Assembly: GCA_947493255.1 (NCBI GenBank)
Contig: CANLQK010000003.1
Coordinates: 310,001 to 374,000 of the forward strand
Origin: an uncultured Paracoccaceae bacterium
GTDB lineage: Bacteria; Pseudomonadota; Alphaproteobacteria; Rhodobacterales; Rhodobacteraceae
Reading direction: 5' to 3'
Length of the DNA stretch: 64,000 nt
The translations under genes and the position numbers were made by a program. The notes beneath the pieces are model-generated. The model did no database searches. It was not told where the DNA came from and saw nothing but the letters and a program-made list of their open reading frames with translations. Shown here piece after piece: positions 1 to 8,859 of the stretch; the stretch's first letter is position 1, and each line of letters begins with the position of its first letter.

Positions 1-317
1 GGACCATCAAGATTGCCCCGATCCAAGGGCAAACCGGTACCCGATTGATGACAGAAAACAAGTTAGATCCGCTCGACCCAGAAAGCTGGCTGCTGATCGA
101 GCCTGATGGCCGCGTGTCGCGTGACCTAGATGCGGTCATCCGTCTTGGGCAGGTAACAGGTGGGGCTGGATGGGCCCTGACATGGTTGAGGGTGCTACCA
201 AAGCGAGCGCGCGATTGGATGTACGCACGTGTCGCGCGCAACAGGTATGCGATGTTTGGGCACGCAGATATGTGTGCCATCCCCAACGAGACCTTGCGCG
301 CGCGGTTGCTGCCATGA
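1..317 (+). CDS. DCC-family thiol-disulfide oxidoreductase-like protein (DUF393), 5' truncated
   Basis: This is the C-terminal part of a DCC-family (DUF393) protein. The frame is open from base 3 without a stop, so the true start and the N-terminal DxxC-type motif lie outside the window. The first ATG, at 45, is internal because the preceding codons already read as family sequence (KIAPIQGQTG). Visible family features are ESWLLIEPDG, the D-A-V stretch, a W-rich middle segment and the closing NRYAMFG...C block. DCC proteins are small proteins thought to bind or exchange thiols; no substrate is known. The stop overlaps the start of the next gene as ATGA, so the two are probably co-translated. 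Family assignment is good; function is unknown. Confidence 0.8.
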   Translation, partial: TIKIAPIQGQTGTRLMTENKLDPLDPESWLLIEPDGRVSRDLDAVIRLGQVTGGAGWALTWLRVLPKRARDWMYARVARNRYAMFGHADMCAIPNETLRARLLP

Positions 318-1942
318 AGGTATTGGTAATTGGCGGGACTGGTGCCTTTGGGGCGAGGCTGTGCGTACTGTTAAGCCGCGATGGACATGATGTCACCATT
401 GCGTCTCGCAACGAGCCGCAGGATACGACATTCGCATACCTGTACTTTGATCGAAATGGGCTTCTGGATAGGTTAGCCGGATTTGATGTCGTTGTAGATG
501 CTGCTGGACCATTTCATGGGTATGGCAATGACCCATACCGCATTGCGAAGGCAGCTATCGAGGCAGGAGCGCACTATTTCGACCTCTCCGATAATGCAGA
601 TTTCTGTGCGGGGATAAGGACCCTTAACACGTCGGCGAAAGAGGCTGGGTTGAGCGTTGTCTCCGGCATGTCCTCAGTTCCTGCGGTATCGTCTGCGGCC
701 GTTGCCGCCCTTTGCAGGGGCAAGACACCCTTGATGATTGATGCTGCGATCTTGCCAGGAAACAAAGCACCTCGCGGACGCAGCGTGGTGGAAAGTATCC
801 TAAATCAAACAGGGCTAGAGTATGAGGTCACGCAAGGCGGAGTACCGGCTTCGATCCGGTCGTGGTCCGATCCGCGTACCTATGACCTTGCTGGCGAGGC
901 TCGGCAAGCCTGGCGCATAGAGGTTCCCGACGAACGCTTGTTTCCAAGGCATTTTGATTGTCCAACGGTAACTTTCCGGGCCGGTTTGGAGCTCGGGGTT
1001 ATGCGCTACGGGCTTGCTGCTCTCTCTTGGTTACGTTTCAAACTGCGATTTGGTTTGCCTAGATGGTTTGTCACGTTTGTAATGTGGCTGGCACGCCTGT
1101 TGGGGGCCTTTGGAACCGACACAGGCGGTATGGTTGTTGACGTTACCTTGCCGAAAGGGGGCGGGTATATTCGTAGAAGCTGGATAATGAAGGCCAGTAA
1201 CGGTGATGGCCCTTTCACTCCCGCGGTTGCTGTTCGCGCTGCCTGTCGAAACTTGAATATTCTCCCTGCTGGTGCATACCCGGCGTTAGGTGCTGTGACA
1301 CTTGATCAAATTGAAACATGCTTTTCTGACTTAGACATCACGACAGAGACGTCTGAACAGCCCGTTGTTCCGCCTTTCAAGGCCGTACTGGGGCCACGGT
1401 TCATGAACTTGGAGGACGCAGTTCGTGCAACTCATGACGCTGTCACCCCGCGATACTATGAAGGGTGCGCTACTGTAACGCGCGGTACAGGCCTCCAGGC
1501 TCGCATTGCGGCGACGTTGTTTGGCTTTCCACCGACTGGATATGAAGTTCCTGTTTCTGTGTCCAAGACACCATCGGCTGCTGGTGAGACATGGGTGCGC
1601 CAGTTTGGCACATCGGTTTTCCGATCCTACCTTTCACCGTCCATTCGCGGAATGTCGGAACGGTTTGGAATATTCTCGTTCGACTTGGATCTTACAGTTC
1701 AAAGGGGCAAGCTGAGTTTTCCCGTTAAATCAGGTCGCTGTTTGGGTATACCCATTCCCCGCGCCTTGCTGCCGGGCAGCGATGCGACCGAATACACGAA
1801 GGATGGAAAGTTCCATTTTGACGTCCACCTAAAGGCCCCAACCGGTGCGACGTTGGTCCACTATCGTGGTTGGTTGATGCCCCAACCCCAAAGCGAACGT
1901 CGAGACGAACAAGAACAACACTTAGCTCTACACTCTCGTTGA
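314..1942 (+). CDS. Saccharopine dehydrogenase-like oxidoreductase with C-terminal DUF4166
   Basis: The product has about 542 residues. The N-terminus carries a Rossmann dinucleotide-binding motif (VIGGTGAFGARL, residues 4-15), followed by the saccharopine-dehydrogenase-like NAD(P) domain. A hydrophobic, tryptophan-rich segment near residues 228-265 could sit on or in the membrane. The last 180 residues or so (from about 360) match DUF4166 in character. I chose the ATG at 314 rather than the upstream in-frame ATG at 170. It overlaps the previous stop by four bases, and it places the Rossmann motif at the N-terminus where the family has it. The partner DCC gene suggests a shared redox or lipid-modification role, but that is inference. 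The substrate is unknown. Confidence 0.82.
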   Translation: MKVLVIGGTGAFGARLCVLLSRDGHDVTIASRNEPQDTTFAYLYFDRNGLLDRLAGFDVVVDAAGPFHGYGNDPYRIAKAAIEAGAHYFDLSDNADFCAGIRTLNTSAKEAGLSVVSGMSSVPAVSSAAVAALCRGKTPLMIDAAILPGNKAPRGRSVVESILNQTGLEYEVTQGGVPASIRSWSDPRTYDLAGEARQAWRIEVPDERLFPRHFDCPTVTFRAGLELGVMRYGLAALSWLRFKLRFGLPRWFVTFVMWLARLLGAFGTDTGGMVVDVTLPKGGGYIRRSWIMKASNGDGPFTPAVAVRAACRNLNILPAGAYPALGAVTLDQIETCFSDLDITTETSEQPVVPPFKAVLGPRFMNLEDAVRATHDAVTPRYYEGCATVTRGTGLQARIAATLFGFPPTGYEVPVSVSKTPSAAGETWVRQFGTSVFRSYLSPSIRGMSERFGIFSFDLDLTVQRGKLSFPVKSGRCLGIPIPRALLPGSDATEYTKDGKFHFDVHLKAPTGATLVHYRGWLMPQPQSERRDEQEQHLALHSR

Positions 1943-1958
1943 GATCTTGTAGGAAAAG

Positions 1959-2034
1959 TGGTGCCCGGGGGCAGAATCGAACTGCCGACACGAGGATTTT
2001 CAATCCACTGCTCTACCCCTGAGCTACCCAGGCA
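1959..2034 (-). tRNA. tRNA-Phe (GAA)
   Basis: On the minus strand a full cloverleaf can be read. The acceptor stem TGCCTGG pairs with CCGGGCA (one T-G pair). The D arm holds TAGCTCAG and the T arm holds GTTCGATTC. The anticodon stem and loop GGATTGAAAATCC gives anticodon GAA. The 3' CCA is encoded (1959-1961). It follows yacG by about 100 bases in the same direction. A short palindrome AGGGGTTAACCCCT lies just upstream of it at 2040-2053. Confidence 0.97.
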
Positions 2035-2138
2035 CGGGAAGGGGTTAACCCCTCGGGTGAGCGCGTTTTAGGGGGGGGCAGCGGGACTGTCCAGACCCAA
2101 ATTCAAAACAAACGGTCAAAGTCGAAATTACTGTCATT

Positions 2139-2336
2139 TTAGGACAAACGTTTGGGTGTTTCTTCGGCGTGCGCCTTTTCTAGTTCGTCCATCAATTCGT
2201 CAAAATCATCAGGATTTTCTGACGGAATCGCGTAAGATCCGCCTAACCATTTGGCCAGATCAACGTCAGCACATCTTTTCGAACAAAACGGCCTAAAGGA
2301 TGGGCTGGTTTCCCCGTCGCAAATTGGACAGGCCAT
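2139..2336 (-). CDS. yacG: DNA gyrase inhibitor YacG, zinc protein
   Basis: This 65-residue protein has the YacG zinc ribbon. Cysteines at 3, 6, 18 and 22 form CPIC-x11-CSKRC and should bind one zinc ion. An acidic C-terminal tail follows ([15 protein letters not shown]). In Escherichia coli YacG binds GyrB and inhibits gyrase; that role is taken from the family. Its ATG shares one base with the stop of the RNase E/G gene (TAATG), so translation is almost certainly coupled. The length is normal for the family. See the findings for the idea that this zinc protein stands in for the zinc link missing from the upstream ribonuclease. Confidence 0.93.
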   Translation of the reverse strand: MACPICDGETSPSFRPFCSKRCADVDLAKWLGGSYAIPSENPDDFDELMDELEKAHAEETPKRLS

Positions 2337-3364
2337 TAAGCAAGACCTTTCGGAAGCGGAAGCCGCTCGCGTTTTCGTTGTAGTTCAAAGTGGCCCAATG
2401 GTGTCCAACCAACCAAGGCTGTGTCGATTGCATCCGCTTTAAAGGCCGACCGGAGCGCGGATTCGATTTGCTTGCGATGTGCTTTTGACATTGGCGCCAT
2501 ATCGATCACGATTTGCCCGCCAAGGCCCCGTAAACGTAAGGCCTTTGGCAAGGCCTTACATGCCGACAGGTTTGCCTTGAGTGTAGACGCCGGTGACGTA
2601 TCGCCGCCTGTGTTGACATCAACCGCTACGAGGGCGCGCGTAGGTTCAACATACATGAACGCGGAGCCATCAAGGCCGACGCGTGCGTTGTCCAAGGCCA
2701 CCATTTCATCAAGTACACCTTGGTTTTCAAAACCACCGCTTTCAGTGACAACGGCAGCGGGCTCAACCCATTCGCGCCATGCCAAGCCATGTGGGCCATC
2801 ACCATCGGTCAATGCTTCGGCTTCGCCGTCAGATTCGGCCATGATGGCCGTTGCCATGCTATCCATCGCAGTGATGTCTTCAATGATGTCTTCATCTGCC
2901 GCGTCGGCGCAGCAAGACCGTAGAATCAACCCAAATCCATCAGACAGGCCGGCCTCGTGGGCGCAGGCCAAAAGGCGTTCGCGCGCATCATCATCTTTGA
3001 TCTGGCGGCTTACGTTGATGCCGGGCTTACCTGGTGTCACGATCGCATATCGCGACTTGAACAAGACGCGGTCGGTAACGGGAACTGCTTTGCCGTCGTC
3101 CGCATAACCCGTGACCTGCACCAAAAGGGATTGCCCCGGGGCCAATCCCTTTGCTTGACGTAAGAATGCTGTTTCTCCATCCGTTAGGCGTAACATCATG
3201 CCGCCCATGCCTTTGATCGGTCGATCGCAAACAGCGCGATAGATGGCGCCCGGACGGGGCGCGCTGTCGTCTTCGATCAGGAGATCTTGGAGCTTACCAT
3301 CGACCAACAGGGCAGCCGCTTCGCGGTCGCCGAGGTGATCCAGAACGATCATTCGTCCCTTCAT
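2336..3364 (-). CDS. Short ribonuclease E/G-family protein
   Basis: This is an RNase E/G-type endoribonuclease of about 342 residues, short against the roughly 490 of E. coli RNase G. The catalytic metal motifs are present: AVDVNTGG matches the Asp/Asn pair of the DNase-I-like subdomain, and GGQIVIDM carries the third carboxylate. The 5'-sensor region precedes them. The protein stops at [13 protein letters not shown], just where other members continue into the CPxC zinc link and the small domain. The ATG at 3364 is preferred over that at 3370 because it forms an ATGA overlap with the maf stop. The role is expected in RNA processing or decay. It may be a Rhodobacterales paralogue alongside a full-length RNase E elsewhere (inference). 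Confidence 0.85.
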   Translation of the reverse strand: MKGRMIVLDHLGDREAAALLVDGKLQDLLIEDDSAPRPGAIYRAVCDRPIKGMGGMMLRLTDGETAFLRQAKGLAPGQSLLVQVTGYADDGKAVPVTDRVLFKSRYAIVTPGKPGINVSRQIKDDDARERLLACAHEAGLSDGFGLILRSCCADAADEDIIEDITAMDSMATAIMAESDGEAEALTDGDGPHGLAWREWVEPAAVVTESGGFENQGVLDEMVALDNARVGLDGSAFMYVEPTRALVAVDVNTGGDTSPASTLKANLSACKALPKALRLRGLGGQIVIDMAPMSKAHRKQIESALRSAFKADAIDTALVGWTPLGHFELQRKRERLPLPKGLA

Positions 3365-3948
3365 TTCCATATCCTTATACCAGCGGCTTGTAGCAAGTTG
3401 GCCGTTTCGACTAGCGGGAGCCCCATGACCGCAGCGAAAGATCCGCCAATCCAGGGGATAAATGCGCCAGCAGGCCCCTGAATCCCATATCCGCCGGCCT
3501 TGCCGCGCCAGTCGTTCGTGGCCACGTAGCCTTCGATTTCAGCGGCGCTAAGATTTTTCATTTTTACGTCCGTCACAACGTCTTTGACCGAAACACTATT
3601 CACAGTCTTAACGGCGATTGCGGTTATAACGCGGTGCCGACGCCCCGACATCATACGCAAGAAAGAAACTGCCTCGTTCGAATCTTCGGGTTTGCCCAAA
3701 ATGCGCTGCCCGACAGCAACTGTTGTATCTGCACACAGGACAACCTCGCCAGGCGCGCAGACCGATGCTTGCGCCTTTTCCAGTGCCATCCGTCGCACAT
3801 AGGCGCGCGGTTTTTCACCCGGCTGCGGGTCCTCATTGATATCTGGAGCCCTGACCGCAACGGGTACTAATCCCAACTGCGCCAAAAGCTCCAGTCGCCG
3901 CGGCGAGCCAGAGCCTAAAATGAGTTTGGGATTATCGGGCATCAGCAT
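3361..3948 (-). CDS. maf: Maf-family nucleoside triphosphate pyrophosphatase
   Basis: The product has 195 residues. The N-terminal [14 protein letters not shown] is the Maf phosphate-binding signature. ADTTVAV carries the conserved catalytic aspartate, and [10 protein letters not shown] is the family's C-terminal block. Maf proteins hydrolyse non-canonical or modified nucleoside triphosphates to monophosphates and are thought to protect nucleotide pools; some affect septation. The methionine at 3942 is an equally possible start, since the spacing to an AGG upstream does not decide between them. The stop overlaps the RNase E/G start as ATGA. The gene sits in the run infA-maf-RNase-yacG. Confidence 0.93.
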   Translation of the reverse strand: MLMPDNPKLILGSGSPRRLELLAQLGLVPVAVRAPDINEDPQPGEKPRAYVRRMALEKAQASVCAPGEVVLCADTTVAVGQRILGKPEDSNEAVSFLRMMSGRRHRVITAIAVKTVNSVSVKDVVTDVKMKNLSAAEIEGYVATNDWRGKAGGYGIQGPAGAFIPWIGGSFAAVMGLPLVETANLLQAAGIRIWK

Positions 3949-4021
3949 TCAACCTGAGTGTGGCGGCAGTATTTCGGACATTGGAAACGCCCTCCCACAC
4001 AGCGTAAAGCGTTGCTTCGCT

Positions 4022-4240
4022 TTACTTGAAGCGATAATTGATCCGACCTTTTGTAAGATCATAGGGGGTCATTTCGACCTGTACCTTGTCGCCTGCCAGA
4101 ACGCGGATGCGGTTCTTGCGCATCTTGCCTGCCGTGTGTGCGATGATCGTATGGCCGTTTTCCAGCTCGACCAGGAATGTCGCATTCGGCAGGAGTTCCT
4201 TAACGACACCGGGAAATTCGAGCAGTTCTTCCTTGGCCAT
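4022..4240 (-). CDS. infA: Translation initiation factor IF-1
   Basis: This 72-residue protein is a complete IF-1: [11 protein letters not shown] at the start, the single S1/OB-fold body ([24 protein letters not shown]) and the closing GRINYRFK. It binds the ribosomal A site during initiation. A Shine-Dalgarno GGAGAG stands seven bases before the ATG. The length is standard. A strong hairpin followed by six Ts ends only 15 bases upstream of the ATG, so either infA has its own start beyond the hairpin or this leader is attenuated; see the terminator entry and the finding. Confidence 0.98.
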   Translation of the reverse strand: MAKEELLEFPGVVKELLPNATFLVELENGHTIIAHTAGKMRKNRIRVLAGDKVQVEMTPYDLTKGRINYRFK

Positions 4241-4254
4241 GTTCTCTCCAACAC

Positions 4255-4276
4255 AAAAAATCCGCGAAACTGCGGA
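4255..4276 (-). terminator. Intrinsic terminator or attenuator immediately upstream of infA
   Basis: Read on the minus strand: stem TCCGC, loop AGTTTC, stem GCGGA, then TTTTTT. This has the form of a rho-independent terminator. It lies between the LMW-phosphatase gene and infA, with the T run ending 15 bases before the infA ATG. Nothing like a promoter fits between it and infA. Confidence 0.7.
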
Positions 4277-4372
4277 CGCGCTTTAAATGCGCTGGCTTGG
4301 GGCGGTTTTCAAGCCCTAAGTGACGAACAAGGCGGTAAACTAGGCTGCTTTTGTTGCCAGAACCTTACGACG

Positions 4373-4400
4373 ATTTTAGTTTCTGCATGTTCATTAACAA
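4373..4400 (-). promoter_or_regulatory. Candidate promoter for infA
   Basis: On the minus strand TTGTTA (4400-4395) and TAAAAT (4378-4373) are separated by 16 bases, a fair match to a housekeeping sigma-70 promoter. Transcription from here would include the terminator-like hairpin at 4276-4255 in the infA leader. The call rests on the two hexamers only. Confidence 0.35.
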
Positions 4401-4425
4401 TCTAGGGCGCGCAGGTTTGGGATGT

Positions 4426-4878
4426 TCAAGTCGTTCCGTTACCCCATTTTTCACGTAACCGGCCCAATATTTGATCCCGGGCCTGCCGGTATGATACCAG
4501 ACGCTCTTCGCGACCCTCACCCAAACCAGTTGGGTCAAGGATGGGCCAGTATTCAACTGACAAATGACCGTGACGTGTCAATTCTAGCGCGCGGCGTTGG
4601 CTCGCAGGGGACAGCGCAACGATCAGGTCAAAAGATGATAAATCGTCTCCCCAATCTTCCATTTCGTCGAAGCTTCGGCTGCGGTGTCGTGACAGTTCAA
4701 CATCAATTTCTTGGCAAACTGCGACCGCAAACCCGTCAATGTCGAGGTCGGATCTTACGCCCGCTGATTGTATGTAAGCCTCTGTCCCGTATAACTTTTT
4801 CGTAATGCCTTCGGCCATTGGTGAACGCACAGAATTGTGGTCACAACAAAATAGAATTGATTGCGGCAACCTGTCCAA
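4426..4878 (-). CDS. Low-molecular-weight protein-tyrosine-phosphatase family protein
   Basis: The 150-residue product has the LMW phosphatase P-loop near its N-terminus: CDHNSVRS, that is C-x5-R with Cys12 and Arg18. A DPTG near residue 113 is a candidate for the general-acid aspartate. The fold also includes arsenate reductases of the ArsC/LMW type, so the substrate cannot be fixed from sequence. In Rhodobacterales this gene regularly follows the UPF0262 gene, as here, with only one base between them. The start at 4878 is next to the upstream stop and looks coupled. Confidence 0.85.
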   Translation of the reverse strand: MDRLPQSILFCCDHNSVRSPMAEGITKKLYGTEAYIQSAGVRSDLDIDGFAVAVCQEIDVELSRHRSRSFDEMEDWGDDLSSFDLIVALSPASQRRALELTRHGHLSVEYWPILDPTGLGEGREERLVSYRQARDQILGRLREKWGNGTT

Positions 4879-4879
4879 A

Positions 4880-5362
4880 TTAGCCTCCGAAATGCAATAC
4901 GCAGATTAACGTGAAAAGACGGCGCGCTGTATCGTTGTCTACATCCGCCTTACCTTCAAGGCGTTCAGCCAAGATGCGTGCGCCTTCGTTGTGAATTCCA
5001 CGTCTCGCCATATCGATTGTTTCGATCTGGCTCGGTGCGGCTGATTTTACCGCGTCGAAATAGCTTTCGCAGATCTGGAAATAGTCTTTCACGACTTGCC
5101 GAAATGGCCCTAGTGACAGATGGAATTCGCCAGCTTCATTTGTATCTTCGGTTGCGATTTCGAAGACTAGTCTTTTTTGCCGGATGGAGAGGCCCAGCCG
5201 GTATGGTCCGTCTGGAACAGAACGGTCATCGCGCTTCGGTAAGACAAAAGAATTATCTTCCAGCAAATCAAACATCGCAACTTTGCGTTCTTGCTCGATT
5301 TCTGGCGTTGGGGGCGGCAGAGCACTGTCGTCCAATTTAATATGGATAATCTTCGACATCAT
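4880..5362 (-). CDS. UPF0262 family protein
   Basis: The product has 160 residues and belongs to the uncharacterised family UPF0262, found mainly in alphaproteobacteria. Recognisable blocks are KIIHIKLDD at the N-terminus, PYRLGLSIRQ, LSLGPFRQVVKDYFQICESYFDA and IDMARRGIHNEGA. No catalytic motif is evident. There are two adjacent start codons; the first, at 5362, overlaps the hisD stop as ATGA. The fixed place between hisD and the LMW phosphatase suggests an operon but does not reveal the function. Confidence 0.9.
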   Translation of the reverse strand: MMSKIIHIKLDDSALPPPTPEIEQERKVAMFDLLEDNSFVLPKRDDRSVPDGPYRLGLSIRQKRLVFEIATEDTNEAGEFHLSLGPFRQVVKDYFQICESYFDAVKSAAPSQIETIDMARRGIHNEGARILAERLEGKADVDNDTARRLFTLICVLHFGG

Positions 5363-6666
5363 TCAGTCCTGTTCAAGCGGTCTAGCCGCGCCCGTACGCT
5401 AAGCCCATGAGCCTCCAAACTTTCGGAAATTGCAAGCCGTTCGGCTGCGGGTCCAATTTGGGCTAATGCATCTGGCGTCATTCGCGACAATGTTGTGCGT
5501 TTGACAAAATCCATAACCGACAACCCGCTAGAGAACCGTGCAGACCTTGCAGTCGGCAAAACGTGGTTCGGGCCACCGACATAGTCGCCAATGGCTTCCG
5601 GGGTCCAACCTCCGATGAAAATTGCGCCCGCATGGGTGACCTTGGTCGCCATATCATCCGCATCTGAAGTGCAAATTTCCAAGTGTTCTGGTGCTATTCT
5701 GTCAGATAGGGTTACGGCTTGGTCCATATCGCTGACCACAATCACTGCTCCATAATCACGCCAACTCGGCCCCGCGATGGCGCGACGTTCTAGGGTTTGC
5801 AATCGGGTCTCTACCGCATCGGCTACGGCTTGCCCAAAGGCGGCATCATCGGTGATTAGCAGTGATTGGGCGCTTTCGTCGTGCTCTGCTTGGGACAATA
5901 AATCTAAAGCGATCCAATCAGGGTCATTGTCTTTGTCTGCGATCACTAAAATTTCCGATGGGCCCGCGATCATGTCTATGCCGACTTTACCAAAAACGCG
6001 TCGTTTGGCGGCCGCCACAAATGCATTGCCAGGTCCGGTGATTTTATCGACCGGCGCAATTGTTTCGGTGCCATAGGCCAAGGCGGCGACAGCCTGTGCA
6101 CCGCCGACACGGTATATTTCGTCAACGCCAGCAATTTTTGCGGCGAGCAGGACAACTGGGTTCACGGCCCCATCTGGGGTCGGCACGACCATAGCCAAAC
6201 GACCTACGCCTGCCACTTTGGCCGGTATTGCGTTCATTAAGACGCTACTAGGGTAGGTGGCCAAACCACCGGGGACATAAAGACCTGCGGCGGAAACGGG
6301 CGTCCAACGCCAGCCCAACGCGGCACCGGTCTCGTCTTCCCAAAATGCATCCTCGGGCATTTGGCGGGAATGGTAGGCGCGGATACGTTCGGCAGCCAAT
6401 TCTAGGGCAGCTTTGTCTTCGGGGGACACACTTGCGCAATAGTTCTCAATTTCGTCATCTGTGAAGCGCAATCCGTCTGCGTTCAAATCTAAGCGGTCAA
6501 ATTTAGCCGTTAGTTCAAGAACAGCAGCATCACCGCGCGTTCGTACGTCTGCGATAATGCCGGTCACGACAGCGTCCACATCAGGGCTATCTTCGCGTTT
6601 TGCCCCTAGAAGGGCTTGAAATTGGGCTTCAAAGTCCGCGTCGCGGGTGTTCAAAAACTGTGGCAT
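5359..6666 (-). CDS. hisD: Histidinol dehydrogenase
   Basis: This 435-residue enzyme catalyses the last two steps of histidine synthesis, L-histidinol to L-histidine with two NAD+. Family blocks are all present: VGGAQAVAALAYGTE, TGPGNAFVAAAKR, AGPSEILVIAD, the zinc-binding QAEHDESAQ, and the substrate/zinc segment YVGGPNHVLPT followed by RFSSGLSVMDFVKR. The length is normal. No other his gene is nearby, as is usual in this group, where hisD sits with murA and DUF2948. The start MPQFLNTRDADF fits the family. Confidence 0.97.
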   Translation of the reverse strand: MPQFLNTRDADFEAQFQALLGAKREDSPDVDAVVTGIIADVRTRGDAAVLELTAKFDRLDLNADGLRFTDDEIENYCASVSPEDKAALELAAERIRAYHSRQMPEDAFWEDETGAALGWRWTPVSAAGLYVPGGLATYPSSVLMNAIPAKVAGVGRLAMVVPTPDGAVNPVVLLAAKIAGVDEIYRVGGAQAVAALAYGTETIAPVDKITGPGNAFVAAAKRRVFGKVGIDMIAGPSEILVIADKDNDPDWIALDLLSQAEHDESAQSLLITDDAAFGQAVADAVETRLQTLERRAIAGPSWRDYGAVIVVSDMDQAVTLSDRIAPEHLEICTSDADDMATKVTHAGAIFIGGWTPEAIGDYVGGPNHVLPTARSARFSSGLSVMDFVKRTTLSRMTPDALAQIGPAAERLAISESLEAHGLSVRARLDRLNRTE

Positions 6667-6766
6667 TGCGCCCTCCTGTTGCGGTTCAGATAAACTGACA
6701 GACAGGGGGCTTCAATGGGGGACACTCATTGTGTGAGGTGATCGGGCGCCAGTCTGTCGATTGATG

Positions 6767-7243
6767 TCAGGCTGGATGGTGGGGTTTGGATTTTGAAGGG
6801 GCGACGTAGGGGCGCGTGACATCTTTTAGAACCGCTTCTAACGCTTCAACTTCGATGCGGATGGCTCCGTCGCCTGCTAAAGTCAGCTCGATGAAACCAG
6901 CGCCATCGCCAGCGGCTGTAAACGTGAGGGACAGAAGTGAAAGTACCATGTCACCGTCGCGCGGGTCTACGCCTTGGGACTGAACCTTGATCGCGTCTTC
7001 GATAACAAGAACGGATTGGACCCTTTCATAGTCACGCGATCTACGTTCCGCGTTTTGGGCATCTTCCCAACGGAATCGGTTCAACAACAAACCAAAGCGA
7101 CGGGCTTTGAGGTCCCACTTGATTTCGGACGCGGGGAAAACCGCGTCCTGAACCAACCCAGAAAGGACGCTAAGGTCATCAGCGTCTAAGGCTTTGAGGC
7201 GTAGGGGCTTTTCTGCCCCGTCTTCAAAAGTTGCGTCGCTCAT
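6767..7243 (-). CDS. DUF2948 family protein
   Basis: The product has 158 residues and matches the alphaproteobacterial DUF2948 family. Typical blocks are [41 protein letters not shown] and [13 protein letters not shown] [14 protein letters not shown]. No signal peptide or membrane segment is present, so it should be cytoplasmic. Its ATG overlaps the murA stop as ATGA, so it is probably translated together with murA. The function is unknown. Confidence 0.9.
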   Translation of the reverse strand: MSDATFEDGAEKPLRLKALDADDLSVLSGLVQDAVFPASEIKWDLKARRFGLLLNRFRWEDAQNAERRSRDYERVQSVLVIEDAIKVQSQGVDPRDGDMVLSLLSLTFTAAGDGAGFIELTLAGDGAIRIEVEALEAVLKDVTRPYVAPSKSKPHHPA

Positions 7244-8511
7244 GAGCCTGGAACGCGTTCGATATCAGCACCGACGCCACCTAGTTTTCCGGCCACGTCT
7301 TCGTAGCCTCGGTCAAGGTGGTAAACGCGGTTTACTTGCGTTTCGCCCTCGGCTTTCAAACCAGCAAGGATCAAAGATACGGATGCGCGAAGGTCTGTCG
7401 CCATGACAGGAGCGCCTTTCATCTTTTCAACACCAGTAACTGTTGCAGTCCCGCCTTGAACATCGATCTCGGCCCCCATGCGGACCAATTCCGGGGCATG
7501 CATGAAGCGATTTTCAAAGATTTTTTCTTCAAGGACAGATGTGCCGTCTGCAAAGCATAGCATCGCCATCATTTGCGCCTGAAGGTCTGTCGGGAAACCT
7601 GGGAACGGTTCTGTTGTAACGTCGACAGCTTTTGGACGATCGCCTTTAAGCTTAACCTTTAGGCCCGTGGTGGTTTCTTCAACTAAAACACCGGCTTGAT
7701 CCAGTTTTTCTGCGAAGGATGCAACCAGCGACATGCGACCGCCAAGGCATTCAACTTCCCCGCCAGCAATGACAGGTGCAAGCATATAGGTGCCAAGCTC
7801 GATCCTGTCGGTGACAACTGGGTGGGTCGCACCGTGCAAACGGTCGACGCCCTGAATTGTGATTGATGATGTGCCGTCGCCATCAATTTGTGCGCCCATC
7901 TTACGTAGGCAATCGGCCAGATCGACGATTTCAGGTTCGCGTGCGGCGTTGTTGATCACGGTAGTGCCTTTGGCCAACGTTGCAGCCATCATGATGTTTT
8001 CCGTTGCACCAACAGAGGCAAATGGGAAATCAATAACCGCGCCTTTTAATGTTCCGCCATTTGCTTTGGCGTGCAGGTAACCGTCTTTAAGGTCGATCTC
8101 GGCACCCATTTTTGCAAGGCCATCTGTGTGAATATCCATTGGGCGCGCGCCAATTGCGCAGCCGCCAGGCAGGGACACGATCGCGTGGCCTTCACGGGCT
8201 AACAAAGGGCCAAGAACAAGGTTGGATGCGCGCATTTTGCGGACAATGTCATAGTCTGCAGTTGTGTTGATCGTGCCGTGGCAGGACATGGTTTGTACCT
8301 TGCCGTCTTGCAAAGACGAAATTTCGGCACCCAACGATTCCAACAGCAAGGTCATTGTCTTAATATCTGACAACCGTGGTGTGTTCGTCAGGGTCAATGG
8401 TTCGTCCGACAACAACGTTGCAGGCATTAATGTCAATGCAGCGTTCTTTGCACCTGCAATTTCAATTTTGCCCGACAGTGATTTGCCGCCTCGTACTACG
8501 ATAGAATCCAT
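7240..8511 (-). CDS. murA: UDP-N-acetylglucosamine 1-carboxyvinyltransferase
   Basis: MurA transfers enolpyruvate from PEP to UDP-GlcNAc in the first committed step of peptidoglycan synthesis. The 423-residue protein keeps Lys22 in [12 protein letters not shown] and the reactive Cys118 in [12 protein letters not shown]. That cysteine is the fosfomycin target, so the enzyme should be fosfomycin-sensitive. The general acid/base aspartate is in GFPTDLQAQ. The length is standard. The gene heads the murA-DUF2948-hisD series on the minus strand. Confidence 0.98.
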   Translation of the reverse strand: MDSIVVRGGKSLSGKIEIAGAKNAALTLMPATLLSDEPLTLTNTPRLSDIKTMTLLLESLGAEISSLQDGKVQTMSCHGTINTTADYDIVRKMRASNLVLGPLLAREGHAIVSLPGGCAIGARPMDIHTDGLAKMGAEIDLKDGYLHAKANGGTLKGAVIDFPFASVGATENIMMAATLAKGTTVINNAAREPEIVDLADCLRKMGAQIDGDGTSSITIQGVDRLHGATHPVVTDRIELGTYMLAPVIAGGEVECLGGRMSLVASFAEKLDQAGVLVEETTTGLKVKLKGDRPKAVDVTTEPFPGFPTDLQAQMMAMLCFADGTSVLEEKIFENRFMHAPELVRMGAEIDVQGGTATVTGVEKMKGAPVMATDLRASVSLILAGLKAEGETQVNRVYHLDRGYEDVAGKLGGVGADIERVPGS

Positions 8512-8516
8512 GCCTG

Positions 8517-8678
8517 TTACTCTTTCTTTTCAGCGGCTTTATCGCCGGCTTGATTAGGGGCCGCAGATTGCTGTCGTGCCCGTGCCTGTGCCTTTCGCCG
8601 TCCCATATTTGCCTTCAACGCAGCCTTTAGGCGGTCTTCGCGTGTTTGGGCGGCTGAGGATGGTTTTTTGTTACTCAT
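8517..8678 (-). CDS. Small basic conserved hypothetical protein
   Basis: This 53-residue protein starts [16 protein letters not shown] and is rich in Lys, Arg and Ala. It includes a strongly basic helix ([21 protein letters not shown]), which may bind nucleic acid (inference). I start it at 8678. The longer open frame upstream of that point is the antisense translation of tRNA-Thr and is not coding. The gene ends six bases before murA, so it likely leads the murA operon. I recall similar short proteins before murA in related bacteria but cannot confirm it here. Confidence 0.65.
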   Translation of the reverse strand: MSNKKPSSAAQTREDRLKAALKANMGRRKAQARARQQSAAPNQAGDKAAEKKE

Positions 8679-8720
8679 GATGCTTGTTACCTCAAGCCGC
8701 AAAAACCGTCCAGAGAGGGC

Positions 8721-8749
8721 TTGCATGGAGGCGAGATTGCGTCTACTTC
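8721..8749 (+). promoter_or_regulatory. Candidate promoter for tRNA-Thr
   Basis: TTGCAT (8721-8726) and TACTTC (8744-8749) are 17 bases apart, and the tRNA begins 13 bases after the second hexamer. The spacing is ideal; the -10 match is modest. Confidence 0.4.
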
Positions 8750-8761
8750 CGCGCCCACGGC

Positions 8762-8836
<75 letters not shown>

Positions 8837-8859
8837 TTTCAAAAGTACTGCGAGCAGTT

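Noticed and set aside
2040..2053. Palindrome AGGGGTTAACCCCT as a terminator for yacG
   Set aside because: The stem is five pairs with a four-base loop and no T run in either direction; kept only as a note with tRNA-Phe.
2421..3107. Plus-strand frame of 228 codons
   Set aside because: It lies fully antisense to the RNase E/G gene, which has clear catalytic motifs; the translation is of low complexity in Ser and Ala.
3836..4405. Plus-strand frame of 189 codons across maf and infA
   Set aside because: Antisense to two certain genes, with no signal peptide, domain or ribosome site.
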